Source of the DNA: Limnohabitans sp. Rim8
GTDB lineage: Bacteria; Pseudomonadota; Gammaproteobacteria; Burkholderiales; Burkholderiaceae_C
Direction of reading: 5' to 3'
Assembly (NCBI GenBank): GCA_945901045.1
Contig: CAMDKK010000027.1
Span: 1 to 48,276 of the forward strand
Length of the DNA stretch: 48,276 nt
In this document: positions 1 to 8,077 of the stretch, in pieces
How the letters are laid out: every line of letters begins with the position of its first letter
How positions within the stretch are numbered: the first letter of the stretch is position 1
The notes under the pieces: model-generated
What the model saw: the letters and a program-made list of their open reading frames with translations, nothing else
Told to the model about the DNA's origin: nothing
The model's database searches: none
Made by a program: the position numbers and the translations under genes

Positions 1-1
1 G

Positions 2-172
2 CAAATGTTGATTCACCCTTTTGTTTTGGGTGAGCTGGCCTGTGGCAACCTCAAAGCCAGAGCCTCAGTCCTGGCCCTGCTAAGGGCACTGCCTGCAGCC
101 ACCCTGGCCACAAATGAAGAAACCTTGGCTTTCATTGAGCAACATGGGTTGATGGGCCGAGGCATCGGCTAA
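2..172 (+). pseudogene. VapC-family PIN toxin, 3' remnant (5' end outside window)
   Basis: Frame 2 is open from the window edge to the TAA at 170-172. It encodes a recognisable central part of a VapC PIN-domain RNase (IHPFVLGELACGNL, then ATNEETLAFIEQHGLMGRGIG). The Glu of GELACG is one of the acidic PIN residues. Family members continue after GRGIG with a Y-x-D-x-H-L-L-A segment holding the next catalytic Asp, plus about 25 more residues. Here translation stops right after GRGIG, so the active site is incomplete. The stop overlaps the next start as TAATG. The 5' half and any vapB antitoxin lie outside the window. I infer a truncated, probably dead toxin; a sequencing frameshift is the alternative. 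Confidence 0.75.
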
Positions 173-969
173 TGCTTCCGCTTTTTGACTGGCACCCTTC
201 ACGCGACATCATTGGCGTCTTCACCGATATCGATGACACCCTCACGACCGAAGGCGCGATCACCCCCGATGCCATGCAGGCGCTGGCCGACTTGAAGGCC
301 GCAGGCCTGCATGTGGTGCCGATCACCGGGCGGCCGGTGGGCTGGAGCGAGCCCTTTGTGTCGCGCTGGCCGGTCGACGCGATCGTGGCGGAAAACGGTG
401 CGGTGGGCTTGACGCATTCACCTGCGCAGGGCTTGCTTAAGCGCTACCAACAAGACGCCGCCACGCGGGCAACCAACTTTCATCGCATGCAGCAGGTGCT
501 CGCGCAGATAGAAAAAAGCATTCCCGGCGCCAAGCGCTCGCAAGACAGCGCGGGGCGCGAGACCGACATCGCCATCGACCACAGCGAATTCACCCACCTG
601 ACGCAAGCGGCTATCGATCAAGTCGTACACACCATGCAAGCCGCAGGAATGACCGCCACCGTCAGCAGCATCCACATCAACGGCTGGTTCGGCGAGCACA
701 GCAAACTCTCAGGTGCCCGCTGGATCGTGCAGCAACTCTGGCAACGCGACCTCAGCGCCGAAATGGACCGCTGGGTCTATGTGGGCGACTCCACCAACGA
801 CCAGCTCATGTTCGAGCACTTTACCCACAGCGTAGGCGTGGCCAACATCCGGCGCTTTGAGGCGCAGCTGACAAACCCACCGCGTTACATCACACCCAGT
901 GAGCGGGGGGCGGGGTTTGCGGAAATGGTTGAGCGACTCATGCAACAAATCTCAGCGAAATCCGATTGA
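172..969 (+). CDS. HAD-IIB family phosphatase, mannosyl-3-phosphoglycerate phosphatase-like
   Basis: The 265-residue protein has the HAD motifs in order: DIDDTLT at residues 19-25 (nucleophile D19 and acid D21), PITGRP near 50-55 (motif II Thr), a Lys before the SGARWIVQQL helix (motif III) and VYVGDSTND near 202-210 (motif IV). The cap arrangement fits Cof/MPGP-type (IIB) sugar-phosphate phosphatases acting in the cytoplasm; the substrate cannot be read from sequence. The ATG overlaps the stop of the VapC remnant (TAATG), and a GAGG lies about 9 nt upstream, so translation may be coupled. The product resembles stand-alone HAD phosphatases common in Comamonadaceae. Confidence 0.85.
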   Translation: MLPLFDWHPSRDIIGVFTDIDDTLTTEGAITPDAMQALADLKAAGLHVVPITGRPVGWSEPFVSRWPVDAIVAENGAVGLTHSPAQGLLKRYQQDAATRATNFHRMQQVLAQIEKSIPGAKRSQDSAGRETDIAIDHSEFTHLTQAAIDQVVHTMQAAGMTATVSSIHINGWFGEHSKLSGARWIVQQLWQRDLSAEMDRWVYVGDSTNDQLMFEHFTHSVGVANIRRFEAQLTNPPRYITPSERGAGFAEMVERLMQQISAKSD

Positions 970-1138
970 CAAGTTATTCACGCGCACCTCAAAATTCGAG
1001 TATATTAATATCCCTGTTGCTCTTAAGGAATTAACCTGTAAATCTGATTCACACCATTGACTTTGTCAGATGTCTGATTGACTTAAATCAAAGCAAGTGC
1101 AAATAAAAAGAAAATGCCAATTGGTTGACGATTTGGAC
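970..1138. other. AT-rich intergenic region with an FNR/Anr-like dyad
   Basis: This gap lies between the convergent HAD and H-NS-like genes. It is clearly more AT-rich than its flanks. At 1078-1091 the sequence TTGAC-TTAA-ATCAA matches the FNR/Anr consensus (TTGAT-N4-ATCAA) at nine of ten positions. No start codon with a plausible ribosome-binding site follows on either strand, so the site is an orphan as read. I see no other gene-like signal here. Confidence 0.35.
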
Positions 1139-1163
1139 AAAAAAAGGTCTGCATATGCAGACC
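1139..1163 (-). terminator. Rho-independent terminator of the H-NS-like gene
   Basis: On the minus strand the perfect 18-bp palindrome GGTCTGCATATGCAGACC (1146-1163) is followed by seven T residues (1139-1145). It starts 23 nt beyond the end of the H-NS-like gene, the classic intrinsic terminator arrangement. Confidence 0.85.
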
Positions 1164-1185
1164 CTTAGGCTCTTTGGTTTGCTAT

Positions 1186-1476
1186 TTACGCAATAACAAA
1201 TTTTCCACGGTCTTGACCGTCAATCCATTTGGGTGATTTACCACGCCCCGTCCATGTAGCGCCACTGAGGGGATCTTTGTATTTGGCAGCGACTTTGTTA
1301 GCACTCGATTTACGTGGGACTTTGCTGCCACCAAAAATGTCATTTTGAGTCAACCCATGCTCACTGATTATGGCTCTCACTTTAAGGACAGCATCAGCAT
1401 GTTGCGCTTGATGTGCTGCTTGGATTTGAGTTTCAAGTGCTTCTTTTTGTTTGATAAGTTCTGCGATGATAGACAT
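1186..1476 (-). CDS. H-NS family nucleoid-associated protein
   Basis: This 96-residue protein has the two parts of H-NS-like proteins. The N-terminal coiled-coil region (about residues 1-45, rich in E, Q, K, A) would dimerise. The C-terminal DNA-binding motif (about residues 65-92) reads KYKDP, then TWTGRGKSPKW, matching the family pattern KYxDP...TWsGRGxxPxW that contacts the AT-rich minor groove. GGAGAT stands about 7 nt before the ATG on the minus strand. It is monocistronic, with its own terminator at 1139-1163. In the family these proteins silence AT-rich or horizontally acquired DNA. Length is typical for betaproteobacterial members. Confidence 0.9.
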   Translation of the reverse strand: MSIIAELIKQKEALETQIQAAHQAQHADAVLKVRAIISEHGLTQNDIFGGSKVPRKSSANKVAAKYKDPLSGATWTGRGKSPKWIDGQDRGKFVIA

Positions 1477-1797
1477 GTAGTTATCTCCAAGTTAACGGGG
1501 AGTCGATTGTACTTTATTTTAATTGCAATCGCGCATTATCAATGCGTAAATATTTGATACAGTAACTTTCTTTGGCTCTATTTTAATTATCCTGAATCCG
1601 TCATCTGAAGGCTGCCGTCTGGCAAGTTGATCAGCAACTATTGCCCCCGGCTGGCTTTTATTCAATAAAGAAAACCCAGATGAGGCTTGGCAGGTTGGCT
1701 ATTACGCCGATTTTCTGCGCCCCATTCGGCTCTTGGAGGTAAGTCGTGAAACAGTGGTCCTCTACAGCGTCATCAACAGGCAAGTTCATACCAAGCC
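1477..1797. other. Intergenic region between the H-NS-like gene and uvrA
   Basis: About 320 bases lie upstream of the H-NS-like gene and downstream of uvrA. The AT-rich part next to the H-NS-like gene (about 1490-1600) presumably carries its promoter; a TACAAT hexamer is visible on the minus strand but has no convincing -35 partner. Plus-strand frame 1632-1797 is open and protein-like (for example DEAWQVGYYADFLRPIRLLE) but has no start with a ribosome-binding site and runs on antisense to uvrA. I cannot assign it; it may be a gene remnant or chance. Confidence 0.4.
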
Positions 1798-4700
1798 TCA
1801 AACCCGCGCCAGCACAGAGGCCAAGGCTTGGCCGGTGTGGGTGCCCAGGCGCACAACGTCTTCGGGCGTAGCGCTGGCCACCACTTGGCCGCCGGCTTTG
1901 CCGCCGTCGGGGCCCAGATCAATGACCCAGTCGGCTTCGGCGATGATGTCCAGGTCATGCTCGATGACCATCACGCTGTGCCCGGCGTTGACCAGCCGGT
2001 GCAGCACATGGATGAGCTTGTCCACGTCGGCCATGTGCAGGCCCACGGTGGGTTCGTCAAGCACATACAAAGTGTGCGGTGCTTTGTTGCCACGGCGGCC
2101 GACTTCGTCACGCACCTTGGTCAGCTCGGTCACCAGTTTGATGCGCTGTGCCTCACCGCCGCTGAGTGTGGGCGAGGGTTGGCCCAGCGTCAGGTAGCCA
2201 AGGCCAACATCTTTGAGCAGTTGCAACGGGTGCCCAATCGAGGGCATGGTGGCAAAGAAGTCAACCGCTTCGTCCACTTCCATTTGGAGCACGTCGCCAA
2301 TGCTTTTACCGCGCCAAGTGACAGCCAATGTTTCGGGGTTGAAACGGGCGCCATGGCAGGCTTCGCAAGGCACTTTGACATCGGGCAAAAAGCTCATCTC
2401 GATGGTGCGCACACCCTGCCCTTCGCAGCTGTGGCAACGCCCTTCGCCGGTGTTGAAGCTGAAACGCCCGGCCAGATACCCCCGCGCTTTGGCTTCCAGG
2501 GTTTCGGCAAACAGTTTGCGCACCGTGTCCCAAAAACCGATGTAGGTGGCAGGGCAAGAGCGCGGGGTTTTGCCGATCGGGGTTTGGTCAACTTCGAGCA
2601 CGCGGTCGACCGCCTCATAACCTTCGATGGCGGTGCAACCCACCAGAGCAGGCCGTTGCCCCGCCGCCAAGGCGTCACGACCGGCTTTGGTGGCACGCAG
2701 AGCGACCAGTGCGTGCACGTTGGCCAACAACACGTCGCGCGCCAGAGTCGATTTGCCCGAGCCGGACACCCCGGTCACAGCCACCAGGCGCTTCAAAGGC
2801 ACATCGACAGACACGTTTTGCAGGTTGTGCATGTACGCACCTTCAAGGTGCAGCCACTGCAAGGCGGAGTCTGTTGAAACCAAGCGCCGCGCCTGTAAGG
2901 GGTGCTTCATGGCGTGCAGCAAATAACGGCCAGTTTGTGAATCGGCGGCGGCGGTGATGTCGTCCACAGAGCCTTGGGCGACCAAGCGGCCACCGCGTTT
3001 GCCGGCGCTGGGGCCGATGTCGATGATGTGGTCGGCGCGGCGGATGGTGTCTTCGTCGTGCTCGACCACCACCAAGGTGTTGCCTTTGTCGCCCAGTTTG
3101 TGCAGGGCGTTGAGCAAAATTTGATTGTCACGGGCGTGCAGGCCGATGGTCGGTTCGTCCAGCACGTAGCAAACGCCTTGCAGGTTGCTGCCCAGTTGCG
3201 CAGCCAGTCGGATGCGCTGCGCCTCGCCGCCGGACAGGGTGGGGGCGCCGCGGTCCAGCGTCAGGTAGCCCAGGCCCACTTCTTCAAGGAACTCCAGACG
3301 GCTTTGGATTTCGGGGATCAGGTCGCGTGCGATGTCGCTCTCGCGGATGCTCATGCGACCGATCAAGGCCATGCTCTGCACCCAAGCGCGGATGTCACTC
3401 ACACTCATGCTGGCAATCGCGGTGATGGGCCAGCTGGCGTCTTCGGCGCCATGCTTGTGTGCACCAAAGCGCACCGCACGGGCGGTGGCGTTGAGGCGGG
3501 TGCCTGCGCAGGTGGGGCAGGCGACTTCGGCCACGTCTTCGACCTCGGGTTCAGCAAATGTTTTTTCGCGGCCTTTGTCTTTGTCATCGGCCACCGAGTC
3601 GTCATAAACTTGGCGCTGGTCTTTGGTGAGCTTGACGCCGGTGCCCACGCAATCGGGGCACCATCCGTGCTTGCTGTTGTACGAGAACAAACGCGGATCG
3701 AGCTCCGCATACGACGTGGCGCACACCGGGCAAGCACGCAGCGTGGAGAACACCTGCAAGCGGCCAATGTGCGCGGTGGGGGCGCTAGCCGTCATGGCAT
3801 CTTGCAGGCCTGCCAGATCGCTGAGCACATGGACCACGCCTTTGCCGTGCTCCAGCGCCTGCGTCAAGGCGGCACGCAAGGCGGCTTCGTTGCTGGCATG
3901 CACATCCAGGCTGACCACCGGCAATTCGATGGTGTGTTCTTTGAAACGGTCAATGCGCGGAAAGCCCTGCGTGGGCAGAAAGTTGCCGTCCACCCGCAAG
4001 TGCGTGTAGCCCTTGGGGCGCGCCCAATCGGCCAGTTCGGTGTAAACGCCCTTGCGGTTCATCACCAAGGGTGCGAGCAAGCCGATGTGCTGCTCTTTGA
4101 AATTTTTGAGTAACTGCGCGACGATGCTGTCAGGTGTTTGCGGCTGCACCGGCGCGCCGTCGTGCACGCAATGCTGGGTGCCCAATTTGACGTAGAGCAA
4201 GCGCAAGAAGTGCCACACCTCGGTGGTGGTGCCCACGGTGGATTTGCGGCCCCCACGGGACAAACGTTGCTCAATGGCCACCGTCGGCGGAATGCCGTAG
4301 ACCGCGTCCACCTCGGGCCGTCCGGCGGGTTGCACGATGCTGCGGGCGTAGGCGTTCAGGCTTTCGAGGTAGCGGCGTTGGCCTTCGTTGAACAGAATGT
4401 CAAAGGCCAAGGTGGATTTGCCCGAACCACTGACGCCGGTGATGACGTTGAACTTGCCACGCGGTATATCCACGCTCAGGCTCTTGAGGTTGTGTTCTTT
4501 GGCGTTGACGATTTGGATGGCGTCCGGGCCTTGAGGCTTCTTGACTGTGCTGGAGGCTGAGCTGGCAGCCCAATAGCCTGCGCCTTTTTCGCGCAATACG
4601 CCGATCTCACCCATCGACTCCGCATACTCCCGCAGCGCTTGCCCTGTGTGCGAGGTCGGGTGCTGACGGACCTCTTCGGGCGTGCCTTCGGCGACGATCA

Positions 4701-7638
4701 AACCACCGGAGTCGCCGCCTTCGGGGCCGAGATCGATCAGCCAGTCGCTGGCGCGAATGACGTCCAGGTTGTGCTCAATGACGATCAAGGAGTTACCGGC
4801 TTCGAGCAGTTTGCGCAGGGCGCGCATCAGCTTGGCAATGTCGTCAAAATGCAGGCCGGTGGTGGGTTCGTCAAACAAAAAAAGCGTACCTTTACGGCTG
4901 AGCGGTTGGCGGCTGTTGGAGGCAGTTTTGGCCGCGCCCGCCAAAAAGCCTGCCAGTTTCAAGCGCTGGGCTTCGCCGCCTGACAAGGTGGGCACGGGCT
5001 GGCCGAGTTTGACGTATTCGAGCCCCACGTCCACGATGGGTTGCAAGGCACGGATCACATCGCGGTCGTTGGCAAACAGCTGCGCTGCTTCGCTCACGGT
5101 GAGGTCGAGCACGTCGGCCACATTGAGTTTTCGGGGCAGATGTGAATTGAGGAAATTGGGATCTGACCCCAATTGAAGTCTTTCGATGGTGACTTCGAGG
5201 ATTTCGGGGCGGTAGCGTTTGCCGTCGCAGTCTTGGCAGCGCAAATACACGTCGCTCAAAAACTGCATTTCTACGTGTTCAAAGCCAGAGCCGCCACAGG
5301 TGGGACAGCGGCCATCGCCGCTGTTGAAACTGAATTTGCTGGCGGTGTAGCCGCGTTGTTTGGACAAGCCTGCGGTGGCAAACAACTCGCGAATCGTGTC
5401 CCAGGCGCCCACATAGCTGACGGGGTTGGAACGGGCGGTTTTGCCAATCGGGGATTGGTCGACAAACACCACATCGCTCAAATGATCGGCGCCCAACAAA
5501 CGGTCGTGCACGCCCGGGGTTTCTGTGGCTTTGCCAAAGTAGCGGAACAATGCAGGCGCCAGCACGTCTTGAATCAAACTCGACTTGCCCGAGCCGGAAA
5601 CACCGGTGACGCAGACCAGGCGCTGCAAGGGAAACTCCACCGCGATGTTTTGCAGATTGTGCTCGCGCACGCCTTCCAAAATCATGCGCGGCGTGCTGTC
5701 GGTGACCATGCGTTTAAAGCCCATGCCCACTTGTTTGCGACCGCCCAAATACGAACCGGTCATGGTGTCGGCCAAGCGAAGTTCGTCGGTGGTGCCGTCA
5801 AAAACGATGTGCCCGCCTTTTTCGCCCGGGCCGGGGCCCATGTCGATCACCCGGTCGGCGGCCAGCATGACGGCCGGGTCGTGCTCGACCACCACCAGCG
5901 TATTGCCGGCATCACGCAGGCGGTGCATGGCTTCGGTGATGCGGCTCATGTCGCGGGGGTGCAGGCCGATGCTGGGCTCGTCCAGCACAAACAAGGTGTT
6001 GACCAGCGAAGTGCCCAAGGCCGTGGTCAGGTTGATGCGTTGCACCTCGCCGCCACTCAGGGTGCGGCTTTGCCGGTCCAGGGTGAGGTAGCCAATGCCC
6101 ACATCGCACAAATACTGCAGGCGGGTGGTGATCTCTTCCAGCAAGAGCTTCAGGGCTTGCGACTCGCCGTCGGTGCCACGCGCGGCCAAGGCGGTGCGGG
6201 CCATGCCGTCAAAAAAGCGGCGCAAACGGTCGAGCGGCATCAGCATCAAATCATGCAGGCTCAGGCCGGACAATTGTTCAAGTTGGGCGCGGCTCCAGCC
6301 GACACCTTGTGGCATGAAGCGCTGCGCTGCGGGCATCGCGGCGTTGGCGTCTTCCAGACTGCCAATGCGCCAGATCAGGCTGTCTGTTTTGAGGCGAGCA
6401 CCACCGCAATCGCCACAGGGCGTGTAGCTGCGGTATTTGGACAAGAGCACCCGAATGTGCATCTTGTAGGACTTGGTTTCCAGGTATTCGAAGAAGCGTT
6501 TGATGCCGTACCACTGCTGGTTCCACTTGCCATTCCAATTGGGCGAACCTTGAATCACCCAATGCCTTTGCTCTGCGGTGAGCTTGTTCCATGCCGTATC
6601 GCGCGGGATACCGGCGACTTCGGCGTAGCGCATCATGTCGTCTTGGCATTCTTTCCAGGCCGGGGTCTGGATGGTTTTAATCACCCCGGCGCGCAGTGTG
6701 AGTTTGTCGTTGGGAATCACCAAGCCGTAGTCCACGCCAATGACACGCCCAAAGCCACGGCAGGTCTCGCACGCGCCCAAGGCCGAATTGAACGAGAACA
6801 TCGACGGCAAAGGCTCGGGGTAACGCAAATCGCTTTCAGGGCAATGCAAGCCGGTGGAATAGCGCCACAGTTTGGCTTCGTCGGCTACTTCGGCTACTTC
6901 GGTTTCTTCGACCTTGCCCGCTTCGTCAGCGGCGAGCTTGTACACGTTGATGCGGCCACTGCCGCGTTTGAGCGCTGTTTCAATGGCTTCGACCACCCGG
7001 GCTTTTTCGGCATTGCCCAAACGGAATCGGTCGGCCACCACGTCCAGCACCTTGCGCGGGCCCGTGGGCGTAGCCACTTCGCGTTCAGCCTGCACTTTGG
7101 TAAAGCCACTGGCCGAGAGCCACTGCGAGACCTCTTGCGCACTGGTGTTGGCCGGCAGCTCAACGGGAAAGGTCACCACCACACGCGGGTCTTGGGCCGC
7201 CACAGACCTGGCCAGCATTTGCGCGTAAATACTCTCTGGTGTGTCGTGTTGAACGGGCTGCGCCGTTTGGCGGTCATACAGCTGTCCCAAGCGCGCAAAA
7301 AGCAACTTGAGGTGGTCGTTCAGCTCGGTCATGGTGCCCACCGTCGAGCGCGAGCTGCGCACGGGGTTGGTCTGGTCGATGGCAATGGCCGGCGGAACCC
7401 CTTCGACCTTGTCCACCGCCGGTTTGTCCATGCGGTCCAGGAACTGCCGCGCATAGGCACTGAAGGTCTCTACATACCTGCGTTGGCCTTCGGCGTACAA
7501 GGTGTCAAACACCAAACTCGATTTGCCCGAGCCACTGGGCCCGGTCACCACGGTCAACTCACCAGTGCGGATGTCCAGATCGATGTTTTTGAGATTGTGT
7601 TGACGCGCTCCGCGAATGCGGATGAGACCTTGGGACAT
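1798..7638 (-). CDS. uvrA: Excinuclease ABC subunit UvrA, double-length tandem form
   Basis: The 1946-residue product is about twice the usual UvrA length (about 940-970). It holds four ABC ATPase cassettes in two UvrA-like halves. Walker A motifs lie near residues 33 (GPSGSGKSS), 680, 1067 and 1622 (the last two GVSGSGKST). LSGGE signature motifs lie near 527, 885, 1467 and 1825, each followed by a DEP Walker B (for example LFVLDEPSIGLHPRD near 548). CxxC zinc-module pairs occur in both halves (for example CETCRGFG, CPTCGGSG, CPVCATSY, CHSCEGQG). Canonical UvrA dimers scan DNA for bulky lesions and load UvrB; a covalent double form is known in Burkholderiales and its precise role is unclear. 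No convincing LexA box precedes the start. Residues about 821-836 appear to be an inserted segment (see the repeat at 5133-5170). Confidence 0.93.
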   Translation of the reverse strand: MSQGLIRIRGARQHNLKNIDLDIRTGELTVVTGPSGSGKSSLVFDTLYAEGQRRYVETFSAYARQFLDRMDKPAVDKVEGVPPAIAIDQTNPVRSSRSTVGTMTELNDHLKLLFARLGQLYDRQTAQPVQHDTPESIYAQMLARSVAAQDPRVVVTFPVELPANTSAQEVSQWLSASGFTKVQAEREVATPTGPRKVLDVVADRFRLGNAEKARVVEAIETALKRGSGRINVYKLAADEAGKVEETEVAEVADEAKLWRYSTGLHCPESDLRYPEPLPSMFSFNSALGACETCRGFGRVIGVDYGLVIPNDKLTLRAGVIKTIQTPAWKECQDDMMRYAEVAGIPRDTAWNKLTAEQRHWVIQGSPNWNGKWNQQWYGIKRFFEYLETKSYKMHIRVLLSKYRSYTPCGDCGGARLKTDSLIWRIGSLEDANAAMPAAQRFMPQGVGWSRAQLEQLSGLSLHDLMLMPLDRLRRFFDGMARTALAARGTDGESQALKLLLEEITTRLQYLCDVGIGYLTLDRQSRTLSGGEVQRINLTTALGTSLVNTLFVLDEPSIGLHPRDMSRITEAMHRLRDAGNTLVVVEHDPAVMLAADRVIDMGPGPGEKGGHIVFDGTTDELRLADTMTGSYLGGRKQVGMGFKRMVTDSTPRMILEGVREHNLQNIAVEFPLQRLVCVTGVSGSGKSSLIQDVLAPALFRYFGKATETPGVHDRLLGADHLSDVVFVDQSPIGKTARSNPVSYVGAWDTIRELFATAGLSKQRGYTASKFSFNSGDGRCPTCGGSGFEHVEMQFLSDVYLRCQDCDGKRYRPEILEVTIERLQLGSDPNFLNSHLPRKLNVADVLDLTVSEAAQLFANDRDVIRALQPIVDVGLEYVKLGQPVPTLSGGEAQRLKLAGFLAGAAKTASNSRQPLSRKGTLFLFDEPTTGLHFDDIAKLMRALRKLLEAGNSLIVIEHNLDVIRASDWLIDLGPEGGDSGGLIVAEGTPEEVRQHPTSHTGQALREYAESMGEIGVLREKGAGYWAASSASSTVKKPQGPDAIQIVNAKEHNLKSLSVDIPRGKFNVITGVSGSGKSTLAFDILFNEGQRRYLESLNAYARSIVQPAGRPEVDAVYGIPPTVAIEQRLSRGGRKSTVGTTTEVWHFLRLLYVKLGTQHCVHDGAPVQPQTPDSIVAQLLKNFKEQHIGLLAPLVMNRKGVYTELADWARPKGYTHLRVDGNFLPTQGFPRIDRFKEHTIELPVVSLDVHASNEAALRAALTQALEHGKGVVHVLSDLAGLQDAMTASAPTAHIGRLQVFSTLRACPVCATSYAELDPRLFSYNSKHGWCPDCVGTGVKLTKDQRQVYDDSVADDKDKGREKTFAEPEVEDVAEVACPTCAGTRLNATARAVRFGAHKHGAEDASWPITAIASMSVSDIRAWVQSMALIGRMSIRESDIARDLIPEIQSRLEFLEEVGLGYLTLDRGAPTLSGGEAQRIRLAAQLGSNLQGVCYVLDEPTIGLHARDNQILLNALHKLGDKGNTLVVVEHDEDTIRRADHIIDIGPSAGKRGGRLVAQGSVDDITAAADSQTGRYLLHAMKHPLQARRLVSTDSALQWLHLEGAYMHNLQNVSVDVPLKRLVAVTGVSGSGKSTLARDVLLANVHALVALRATKAGRDALAAGQRPALVGCTAIEGYEAVDRVLEVDQTPIGKTPRSCPATYIGFWDTVRKLFAETLEAKARGYLAGRFSFNTGEGRCHSCEGQGVRTIEMSFLPDVKVPCEACHGARFNPETLAVTWRGKSIGDVLQMEVDEAVDFFATMPSIGHPLQLLKDVGLGYLTLGQPSPTLSGGEAQRIKLVTELTKVRDEVGRRGNKAPHTLYVLDEPTVGLHMADVDKLIHVLHRLVNAGHSVMVIEHDLDIIAEADWVIDLGPDGGKAGGQVVASATPEDVVRLGTHTGQALASVLARV
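5133..5170 (-). repeat. REP-like inverted repeat inserted in frame within uvrA
   Basis: Inside uvrA the plus strand shows GGGGCAGAT (5133-5141) and, 19 bases later, ATCTGACCCC (5161-5170), an inverted repeat with a one-base bulge; further AATT/AATT pairing lies between. Translated on the coding strand it gives the residues LQLGSDPNFLNSHLPRK, which interrupt the usual UvrA run from TIER to KLNVADVL. The unit keeps the reading frame. Sequences of the GGGGTCAGATCCC type recur as short dispersed repeats in proteobacteria; that this is such a repeat is my inference. Confidence 0.6.
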
Positions 7639-7718
7639 GGTGTACTGCTTTTAGAGTGGGCCCCAACATTCTAGGCATTGTGCATGAACTTGGTTTGGCA
7701 ACGGTCAAAGAGGGGGGC

Positions 7719-7752
7719 CATCAGAAAGGCCACGCCGTTAGCCTTTCTGATG
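7719..7752. repeat. Perfect 12-bp hairpin between the small membrane protein gene and uvrA
   Basis: CATCAGAAAGGC (7719-7730) and GCCTTTCTGATG (7741-7752) are perfect inverted repeats around a 10-base loop. It lies 12 nt past the stop of the small gene and 81 nt before uvrA. No T-run follows on either strand, so it is not a standard intrinsic terminator. It may stabilise the upstream mRNA or act as a weak or Rho-assisted terminator. Confidence 0.6.
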
Positions 7753-7764
7753 CAAAAGCGCGGC

Positions 7765-7992
7765 TTATTTGGCAGGTGATGCGGGGGTAGCGGGTGCGGG
7801 TGCGGCCGCTGGGGCCGGTGTAGGGGCAGCGGGTGTAGGGGCAGCGGCAGGGGCGGCTTCTTTGGCCGGCTCTGTGTGCACGGCATCAGCGCCGTGTTTT
7901 TCACCGCTCATGTCCAGGCTGTCGCCACCTTGACTGATGACCCACAAAGCCAGGCCTGCAAAAATAGCGAAGCCGACAGCAATCTTCCACAT
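7765..7992 (-). CDS. Small membrane-anchored Ala/Pro-rich protein
   Basis: The 75-residue product has one hydrophobic segment (about residues 3-20, KIAVGFAIFAGLALWVIS) and then a polar linker with GEKHGADAVH. It ends in a low-complexity tail of Ala/Pro repeats (about residues 46-75). It is probably an inner-membrane protein with the flexible tail outside. A strong GGAGA Shine-Dalgarno 7 nt before the ATG supports translation. The intrinsic terminator of the preceding transporter gene lies immediately upstream, so expression would need read-through or an internal promoter. No function is known to me. Confidence 0.7.
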   Translation of the reverse strand: MWKIAVGFAIFAGLALWVISQGGDSLDMSGEKHGADAVHTEPAKEAAPAAAPTPAAPTPAPAAAPAPATPASPAK

Positions 7993-8002
7993 GGTTGTTC
8001 TC

Positions 8003-8038
8003 CAAAAATAAAAAGGCCCTCCTCAGAGGGAAGGCCTT
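8003..8038 (-). terminator. Rho-independent terminator of the MHS transporter gene
   Basis: On the minus strand AAGGCC (8033-8038) pairs with GGCCTT (8013-8018), with an inner CCTC/GAGG stem, and is followed by TTTTTATTTTT. It begins about 40 nt past the transporter stop. Its T-tract ends directly at the Shine-Dalgarno of the next gene on the same strand. Confidence 0.8.
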
Positions 8039-8077
8039 GAATTTAGCACCCGAGAGCCCTCGGGTTGCTTACAACAA

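Noticed and set aside
5173-7674. 833-codon open frame on the plus strand opposite uvrA
   Set aside because: It is fully antisense to a gene with clear family motifs, its residues (Gly, His, Gln, Val rich) are typical of GC-rich shadow frames, and it has no domain I recognise.
7639-7700. Possible LexA (SOS) box upstream of uvrA
   Set aside because: No CTGT-N8-ACAG match could be found by eye; the nearest fragments lack one half-site.
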